Source: an uncultured Geobacter sp.
Lineage (GTDB): Bacteria > Desulfobacterota > Desulfuromonadia > Geobacterales > CAIOGM01
Direction: 5' to 3'
Length of the DNA stretch: 33,366 nt
Assembly (NCBI GenBank): GCA_903902855.1
Contig: CAIUWK010000111.1
Coordinates: 1 to 33,366 of the forward strand
Shown here piece by piece: positions 27,832 to 33,366 of this stretch. The translations under genes were made by a program, and so were the position numbers. Below the pieces are notes generated by a model, which ran no database searches, was not told where the DNA came from, and saw nothing but the letters and a program-made list of their open reading frames with translations. How positions within the stretch are numbered: position 1 is the stretch's first letter; every line of letters starts with the position of its first letter.

Positions 27832-28954
27832 CTTTGAGCGACAACGCTCCATCATAGATTTCACCATCGCATCTCTGTTGCGCCGCAAGGGGAAGAACGG
27901 CGCGCTCCTTGTTGTGTATACCCTGATCATCTTTCTCCTCTCGTCGGTCATCTTTTTTACCCATGCCCTGAAACGGGAGGCGGCGCAGGTGCTGCAGGAA
28001 GCTCCGGAGATCATCGTCCAGCGAACCCTGACCGGACGGTACCAGCCGATCCCGCTCTCCTATGCCGCCAGGATCAGGGAGATCCGTGGGGTGGTTTCGG
28101 TGCGGCCGCGCCTCTGGGGGTATTACTATGACGGAAATTTCCTGGCCAATTACACCTTTGTCATTCCCGATGAATTCCCGCCCCCCGTGGGGTCCGTAAT
28201 CATCGGCAGCGGCATTGCGAAATTACGCGAGGCATCCCCCGGCGATATCATCGGCTTCACCGGGTACGATGGGAAGCCCCAGAGCTACCGTGTTAAAGAA
28301 GTCTTGGCAGAGCAGTCGCAACTCCTTTCTGCGGATCTGATTCTCATCTCGGAATCCGACTACCGTGCGCTTTCCGGAATACCCGCCGACCTTACCACCG
28401 ACCTGGTGCTGAAGGTGCGCAACCGGAAAGAGTTTGCCACCATCGCCGAAAAGATCACCAAGCTGCTCCCTGACACGCGGCCGATCATCCGGAATGAGAT
28501 CCTCCGGACCTATGACGCCATCTTCAGCTGGCGTTCCGGTATCGTCATCGTCATCTTCAGCAGCGCGGCTCTGGCCTTCGTCATCTTCGCCTGGGACAAG
28601 GCGACCGGCCTATCGGCGGAGGAGCGTAAAGAGATCGGCATCCTCAAGGCGGTGGGGTGGGAGAGCTCGGATGTCCTGTTGATGAAGTTCTGGGAAGGGC
28701 TGGTCATCTCGCTTTCGGCATTTCTGCTGGGGACGGTGCTGGGGTATATTCATGTCTTCATCGGCTCATCGATCCTCTTCGTCCCGGTGCTCAAGGGGTG
28801 GTCCACCCTCTATCCCGAGTTCAAGCTGGTGCCCTTTGTCGACTTCGGTCATCTTGCCGCCATCTTTGCCCTGACGGTTGTTCCCTACACGATCACCACC
28901 ATCATCCCCTCATGGCGGGTGGCTACCATGGACCCGGACTCGGTTCTCCGTTAA
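27821..28954 (+). CDS. FtsX/LolE-type ABC transporter permease
   Basis: A permease of 377 residues. One membrane segment lies near residues 28-46, then a large extracytoplasmic domain (about 50-235), then three C-terminal membrane segments (about 240-260, 290-315, 345-365). This is the MacB/FtsX/LolC topology for extruding or remodelling periplasmic or envelope molecules. EERKEIGILKAVGWESSDVL is the typical cytoplasmic loop before the last helices. It pairs with the ATPase at 28968-29681. The substrate is unknown. Confidence 0.85.
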   Translation: MTGNFERQRSIIDFTIASLLRRKGKNGALLVVYTLIIFLLSSVIFFTHALKREAAQVLQEAPEIIVQRTLTGRYQPIPLSYAARIREIRGVVSVRPRLWGYYYDGNFLANYTFVIPDEFPPPVGSVIIGSGIAKLREASPGDIIGFTGYDGKPQSYRVKEVLAEQSQLLSADLILISESDYRALSGIPADLTTDLVLKVRNRKEFATIAEKITKLLPDTRPIIRNEILRTYDAIFSWRSGIVIVIFSSAALAFVIFAWDKATGLSAEERKEIGILKAVGWESSDVLLMKFWEGLVISLSAFLLGTVLGYIHVFIGSSILFVPVLKGWSTLYPEFKLVPFVDFGHLAAIFALTVVPYTITTIIPSWRVATMDPDSVLR

Positions 28955-28967
28955 AGGAAGCAGACAG

Positions 28968-29681
28968 ATGATCAATGCCCATGGTATCGGCAAGGTTTTC
29001 AATGCCGACCAACCCAATGAATTCATCGCGCTGACCGACGTCTCCGTGGCTATACATCTCAATGAGGTCACCATCCTCAAAGGACCCAGCGGTTCCGGCA
29101 AGACCACCCTGCTGGGGATCATCGGCTGCATGGCCAGACCCACCACCGGGAGGATCGTCCTGGGGGAGCGCGAGATGACCAGTCTGCCGGAGCGGTTCCT
29201 CACCTCCATCAGGCGGCAGACCTTCGGTTTCATCTTCCAGCAGTTCAACCTGATCAAGGGGCTCACCGCCCTGGAGAATGTGATGATCCCGGCCTACCCC
29301 CTGGGAGAAAAACATTCTTTACTGAGGGAACGGGCGCTGGAAATCATGGCGCTCTTCAATCTGGCACACCGGGCCGACGCCAGGATAGAGTGGCTTTCCG
29401 GCGGAGAGGCCCAACGGGTTGCCATTGCACGGGCCTTGATCAACGATCCCCCCTTCATCATAGCCGATGAGCCCACGGCCCATCTGGACACCAAACTTTC
29501 AAGGGAGTTCATGGCTATCATGCGCCGTCTGAAGGAGAACGGGAAGACCATCGTCCTTGCCAGTCATGATCCCATCGTCTATGACTCGGATCTGGCGGAA
29601 CAGGTGATCGAGATGTGCGACGGGCGGGTGCTTTCGACCGGGAGGAATGGGCGACAAGCCGGCTTAACATTGTTTGCTTGA
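28968..29681 (+). CDS. LolD/MacB-type ABC transporter ATPase
   Basis: An ATPase of 237 residues, the LolD/MacB-type partner of the preceding permease. Walker A is [28 protein letters not shown] follows, the signature is LSGGEAQRVAIARAL, and the Walker B region is FIIADEPTAHLD. The start at MINAHGIG follows AAAGGAAG. Its stop codon overlaps the -35 box of the next promoter (TTGACA at 29678). It is the last gene of the cysK-led operon. Confidence 0.92.
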   Translation: MINAHGIGKVFNADQPNEFIALTDVSVAIHLNEVTILKGPSGSGKTTLLGIIGCMARPTTGRIVLGEREMTSLPERFLTSIRRQTFGFIFQQFNLIKGLTALENVMIPAYPLGEKHSLLRERALEIMALFNLAHRADARIEWLSGGEAQRVAIARALINDPPFIIADEPTAHLDTKLSREFMAIMRRLKENGKTIVLASHDPIVYDSDLAEQVIEMCDGRVLSTGRNGRQAGLTLFA

Positions 29682-29707
29682 CAAGCCGGTGGGGTCATTG
29701 CTAGATT
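29678..29707 (+). promoter_or_regulatory. predicted promoter of the persulfide-reductase gene
   Basis: TTGACA and TAGATT are 18 bp apart. The -35 box overlaps the stop of the upstream ATPase gene. The predicted leader of about 125 nt holds terminator L5. Confidence 0.6.
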
Positions 29708-29746
29708 AAGAATACACCTGTAACGTCGCAGTACGGACAGGAGTTA

Positions 29747-29788
29747 AGGCCGGGATCTCAGGGGAGATCGTTCGGCCTGTTCTTTTTT
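29747..29788 (+). terminator. leader terminator/attenuator L5
   Basis: AGGCC and GGCCT form the base, GATCTC and GAGATC the upper stem with an AGGG loop, followed by TGTTCTTTTTT. It stands about 55 bp before the start codon at 29842. Confidence 0.75.
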
Positions 29789-29841
29789 GCGGTGAATTCG
29801 ATCAAAACCGGTTATTGACAGACAGAAACCTGGAGAATCTC

Positions 29842-32295
29842 ATGGCTAACTATCTCATCGTGGGTGGCGTGGCAGGTGGCATGTCCGCGGCGGCGCGACT
29901 CAGACGTCTTGACGAAACATCAAAAATAATTGTTCTGGAACGGGGCGGACATGTTTCTTACGCCAACTGCGGACTTCCCTATTATATCGGCGATTCTATA
30001 ACCGACCGCTCCAAGCTCCTCTTGCAGACACCTGATTCATTCAAGAAGCGTTTCAATGTTGAAGTTCGCATTTATCATGAGGCGATTGCCGTCCATCCGG
30101 ACCAAAAGTTGGTCAGGGTGCGGGATCTGCAATCAGGCCGTGAATATGACGAACCGTACGATAATCTGCTCCTCTCGCCGGGCGGATCGCCGATCAGGCC
30201 GAAGATTCCCGGTTCCGGTCATTCGGCCATCCATACCCTCTGGACGATCCCTGACACCGACCTGATCCGTGACTTGGTTGACAAGGGGCACGTAAAAACG
30301 GCACTGGTGGTGGGGGCCGGATTCATAGGTCTTGAAATGGCCGAGAACCTTCAGGCGCGTGGTATTCGCGTGGTGGTGGTGGAGGCGGCCCGCCAGGCGA
30401 TGAATGTGATCGATTATGAAATGGCGGCTCTCGTGCATCGTGAAGTGCGAAATAAGGGGGTGGAGTTATATCTGGGAGATGCCGTTTCTTCCTTTGAAGA
30501 GGATTCGGGTGCAGCTGTTATTGCCCGACTTGCCGGTGGAAAAACTGTTTCCGCCGATCTGGTCCTGCTCTCCATAGGGGTTGCGCCGAATACCGGTTTT
30601 CTGGAAGGTTCCGGTATTGCGCTTGGTCCGCGCGGGCATATTGTCGTGAATGAATATTTGCGAACCGGCAAGGAGCATATCTACGCCGCCGGGGATGCAA
30701 TCGAAGTCGTTAATCCCTTCAGCGGGAAAAAGACGGCGGTCCCGCTGGCTGGCCCGGCCAACAAACAGGGACGTATTGCCGCCGATAATATGCACGGCGC
30801 CGTACACCGCACCTATGACGGCACCATGGGCACTGCCATCGCCAAGGTTTTTGATCTTGCTGTGGGAGTAACCGGAGCCACTGAAAAATTCTGTCGTACT
30901 GAGAACATTGTGCATGATACCGTTATCATTCACCCCAACGATCACGCCGGCTATTATCCCGGGGCCACGATGATCTGCCTCAAACTGATTTTTTCTCCTT
31001 CAGATCGCCGTGTGCTCGGTGCGCAGGCCATCGGCTATGGAGGCGTAGACAAGCGCATCGACGTGATCGCCACGGCGATTCGGGGAAATATGACGGTTGA
31101 TGATCTGTGCGAGATCGAGCACGCCTATGCGCCACCCTATTCATCGGCCAAGGATCCGGTTAATATGGTCGGATTTGCCGCCCAAAACATCCTGGACGGA
31201 CTCGTCAAGAGTATAACGTGGGATGAATTGCCGGGCGCATTGCCTCAGAGCATCCTGGTTGACGTGCGTACTCCGGAGGAATATGTCACCGGAACCATTG
31301 GCGATGCGATTAATATTCCGGTGGACTCTCTGCGGGAGCGACTCGGGGAACTACCGAAGAACCAACCGCTTATTATATTCTGTCGCGTGGGACTCCGTGG
31401 TTATATTGCGACACGCATTATCACCGACAACGGCTTCAGCAACTGCAGCAACCTTTCCGGCGGTTATGAAACCTGGCGTGTCGCCACGGAGCAACCGGAA
31501 GATGCGATTATTGCAAGCAACCTCATGCACAATGACGCAGTTGAAAACGACAGCTCGAACTCTACGAAGGGGACTATCATCAAGGTTAACGCCTGCGGTT
31601 TGCAATGCCCCGGACCGGTTATGCGACTCAAAGAGGAAATGGACGTTCTGAAATCCGGTGAGGCAGTACTGATCACAGCCAGCGACCCCGGCTTCTACAG
31701 CGATGCCCAGGCGTGGGCCAGGGCCACCGGTAATACCGTGCGCGACATCAGGATTGACAAAGGGATCGTGACGGCGATGATTGAAAAAGGGGGTATAGTA
31801 AACGCATCACCCTTATCTGCCGGCAATGACAAGACGATCATTGTCTTTTCAGGTGATCTCGACAAGGTAATCGCCGGATTTATCATTGCGAACGGCGCTC
31901 TTGCCATGGGGCGCAAGGTTACCATGTTTTTCACCTTTTGGGGTTTAAACGCCTTGCGCAAACCTGAAAAGATTACAGGGCTCGGGAAAAATCTGGTTGA
32001 AGCGGCCTTCGGGATGATGATGCCACGTGGCAGCAGGAAGCTATCACTCTCTAACATGAGTATGGGAGGGATTGGCGGCAGGCTGATTCGAGGTATCATG
32101 AAAAACAAGAATGTTCCGGCACTGGAGGAGCTGATTGCCATGGCGATTAAAGCGGGCGCTCATCTTGTGGCATGCCAGATGTCGATGGAACTGATGGGTA
32201 TTCGCAAGGAAGAGTTGATCGACGGGATTGAGATCGGCGGTGTAGCTGCCTACCTGGAGGCGTCGGAACATGCAGACAATAATCTGTTTATCTGA
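29842..32295 (+). CDS. CoA-disulfide/persulfide reductase-rhodanese-TusA-DsrE fusion
   Basis: A four-domain protein of 817 residues. About 1-450 is an FAD/NAD(P)H flavoprotein of the CoA-disulfide reductase family (GGVAGGMSAAARLRR; redox cysteine C43 in SYANCGLPYY; VVGAGFIGLEMAE; AAGDAIE). About 458-550 is a rhodanese domain (DVRTPEEY, C514 in FCRVGLRG). About 577-650 is TusA-like (C589 in NACGLQCPGPVM). About 663-817 is DsrE-like with C778 (LVACQMSMELMG). It probably shuttles sulfane sulfur between cysteines and reduces persulfides or CoA disulfides. The ATG at 29842 follows GGAG; an upstream in-frame TTG at 29815 is less likely. It has its own attenuated leader. Confidence 0.93.
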   Translation: MANYLIVGGVAGGMSAAARLRRLDETSKIIVLERGGHVSYANCGLPYYIGDSITDRSKLLLQTPDSFKKRFNVEVRIYHEAIAVHPDQKLVRVRDLQSGREYDEPYDNLLLSPGGSPIRPKIPGSGHSAIHTLWTIPDTDLIRDLVDKGHVKTALVVGAGFIGLEMAENLQARGIRVVVVEAARQAMNVIDYEMAALVHREVRNKGVELYLGDAVSSFEEDSGAAVIARLAGGKTVSADLVLLSIGVAPNTGFLEGSGIALGPRGHIVVNEYLRTGKEHIYAAGDAIEVVNPFSGKKTAVPLAGPANKQGRIAADNMHGAVHRTYDGTMGTAIAKVFDLAVGVTGATEKFCRTENIVHDTVIIHPNDHAGYYPGATMICLKLIFSPSDRRVLGAQAIGYGGVDKRIDVIATAIRGNMTVDDLCEIEHAYAPPYSSAKDPVNMVGFAAQNILDGLVKSITWDELPGALPQSILVDVRTPEEYVTGTIGDAINIPVDSLRERLGELPKNQPLIIFCRVGLRGYIATRIITDNGFSNCSNLSGGYETWRVATEQPEDAIIASNLMHNDAVENDSSNSTKGTIIKVNACGLQCPGPVMRLKEEMDVLKSGEAVLITASDPGFYSDAQAWARATGNTVRDIRIDKGIVTAMIEKGGIVNASPLSAGNDKTIIVFSGDLDKVIAGFIIANGALAMGRKVTMFFTFWGLNALRKPEKITGLGKNLVEAAFGMMMPRGSRKLSLSNMSMGGIGGRLIRGIMKNKNVPALEELIAMAIKAGAHLVACQMSMELMGIRKEELIDGIEIGGVAAYLEASEHADNNLFI

Positions 32296-32340
32296 ACGTC
32301 AGTAACGATATTTCGGTTGGCCGGTCAGACAAGCAAATTG

Positions 32341-32515
32341 GTAGGGGCGGGCCTTGGTCCGCCCGGCTTGGTCCACCCATCTTGGTCCGCCCATCTTGGT
32401 CCGCCCGGCCTTGATTTGCGAATTACCCGCCAGGATGCAGATAACCGGGCACAAAATAACAGGGCGCAGCAACAGGGCGCAGCAAGCAACCGGGCGCAGC
32501 AAGCCGCGCCCCTAC
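32341..32515. repeat. GC-rich intergenic repeat, family R1 (copy b)
   Basis: It starts GTAGGGGCGGGCC and ends CGCGCCCCTAC like copy a at 103-241. It contains four 14-bp tandem units at 32353-32408 (CTTGGTCCGCCCGG, CTTGGTCCACCCAT, CTTGGTCCGCCCAT, CTTGGTCCGCCCGG) and three GGGCGCAGCA units. The number of internal units differs between the copies, as in slippage-prone repeats. Confidence 0.85.
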
Positions 32516-33170
32516 GTTATACCCATCCTGTCATGGGGCATCCGATGGGTATTTCTTGGAATTTTCCTGCGTCTCTTTTGACCAAGCGGAGGAGGTTAAT
32601 TGCGTGGTCCGGGGAGAGGAACGGATTTCATGGTCTGATAGTGAATATGTTCGTGCAGTTAGAACACTTTGTTCGGCATGCCGGACTTTTGGGTTAATTC
32701 CAAAAAAACTGCACGAAATCGCAATCAAGAGCCGTCCTCATCGGTTGGTTTCTTCTCCCCTTCACTTCCCCAGTACGCTCCATAATCGACTTTTTTCATC
32801 CCTGTGGCTAAAATCATACCCGGAGCCGGCTGTGTTCATATCCGCGCACTCCTGGAACCACCGCCATCGTTGAGAAACTTATATACTTATGTGCAACTGC
32901 TCCACTTACTCTTTGCCGGCTTTTACCGGCGCTTTCGGCCCGACCCCGTCTGCCCTCATATCCTCCTATGCCCTTGGCGCTCACCGCATTTGACTGGCTT
33001 TTTTGGGGCTAAGGTTGGTTTTGTCAAGAACGTCCCCGGCAGATAGCAAACAACGTCGCGCCCAACCTATGCAAATATGCGTTGCTATCACTGTCGTAGG
33101 AGAAACGCATGATCGCATGAACGTCCCCTCTTGCCCTCTTGCCCTCGGATAACGCTGAGGGGACAACGCC
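32516..33170. other. intergenic stretch without a convincing gene
   Basis: Short open frames occur on both strands, including one from a TTG at 32556 reading FSCVSFDQAEEVNCVV. None has a good start signal or a recognisable family. I see no tRNA, rRNA, insertion sequence or CRISPR here. It may be decayed coding sequence. Confidence 0.5.
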
Positions 33171-33366
33171 CTATTTCACCGTCAGCCTATCATACACCAC
33201 CGTTCCCTTCTGAATTGTGACATTCCCTTGAAGAATTGTGCTACCAGGTTGTAAAGTATAGGCAGTATTATAGCCGCCTCTGACGGTAATAGATATGGGG
33301 CGAGCGGCGATCAATTGTCCGACGTTGATGCCGTCCAGCATCTGGATGATCACGCCGTTCGTTGTC
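33171..33366 (-). CDS. C-terminal end of a probable secreted or surface protein (partial)
   Basis: An open frame enters from the right edge on the minus strand and ends with TAG at 33171-33173; about 64 residues are visible. It is beta-rich with alternating hydrophobics: ITVRGGYNTAYTLQPG and ILQGNVTIQKGTVVYDRL. I recall similar endings from large secreted or cell-surface proteins of Geobacter-type bacteria, so this is probably their C-terminal module. The GTG at 33353 is not a convincing start because the frame stays open upstream to the edge. A function cannot be given. Confidence 0.6.
   Translation of the reverse strand, partial: TTNGVIIQMLDGINVGQLIAARPISITVRGGYNTAYTLQPGSTILQGNVTIQKGTVVYDRLTVK

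Noticed and set aside
32353..32408. A CRISPR-like array of short repeats
   Set aside because: The 14-bp units are directly adjacent with no spacers and no cas genes; it is a tandem repeat inside the R1 element.
32556..32873. Possible 105-residue protein starting at TTG
   Set aside because: No ribosome-binding site, no recognised family, and part of a repeat-flanked intergenic region.

Overview
The window looks like a sulfur-assimilation island from an anaerobic Desulfuromonadota (Geobacter-like) bacterium. This placement is an inference. It rests on the GC-rich coding sequence, nitrogenase-type genes, a cysteine-desulfurase encapsulin, several palindromic intergenic repeats, and a CoA-disulfide reductase/rhodanese/TusA/DsrE fusion. 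Almost every recognisable gene concerns sulfur: uptake of sulfate and probably organosulfur compounds, release and capture of sulfide or methanethiol as cysteine and methionine, persulfide handling, and compartmentalised cysteine desulfuration.

Layout. (1) 243-6119, minus strand: a compact five-gene operon holding a divergent PLP sulfhydrylase, a NifD-like and a NifK-like subunit, a second O-acetylhomoserine sulfhydrylase (OAHS), and a NifX-like cofactor-binding protein. The combination resembles nitrogenase-like methylthio-alkane reductase (Mar) loci, but no NifH-type reductase is in the window. (2) 6434-11608, plus strand: a YezD-family small protein, two sulfate-binding proteins, CysT, CysW and CysA. 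(3) 11746-13274, minus: a small unknown protein and a third OAHS. (4) 13563-19914, minus: two paralogous shell proteins of the family 2 encapsulin type, each with a cyclic-nucleotide-binding-like insertion, then a cysteine desulfurase with a ~310-residue disordered cargo-loading extension, then CysK. (5) 20186-21095, minus: a DUF2325/DUF1847 pair. (6) 21568-29681, plus: a long operon of a second cysteine synthase, four SsuC-like permeases and one ATPase with no binding protein, a thioredoxin-like protein, a small membrane or exported protein, and an FtsX/LolE-type ABC transporter. (7) 29842-32295, plus: the four-domain persulfide/CoA-disulfide reductase fusion. (8) To the right edge: repeats, sequence with no convincing gene, and the C-terminal end of a probable secreted protein.

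Regulation. Five transcription units (6119 minus, 13274 minus, 21095 minus, 21568 plus, 29842 plus) each have a Rho-independent terminator hairpin, usually with a GAGGCC/GGCCTC stem base, between a sigma70-like promoter and the first start codon. This suggests a shared transcription-attenuation regulon tuned by sulfur status. Palindromes built on CTATA/TATAG or TCTAT/ATAGA lie near several promoters and may be operators.

How it may work together (inference): sulfate and organosulfur importers feed the cell. The nitrogenase-like enzyme may liberate methanethiol or sulfide, which the adjacent OAHS enzymes condense into methionine or homocysteine. CysK enzymes make cysteine, and the encapsulated desulfurase may convert cysteine sulfur into a stored form. 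The TusA/DsrE/rhodanese/CoA-disulfide reductase fusion may re-mobilise sulfane sulfur. Function assignments come from motifs read by eye; no database search was run.
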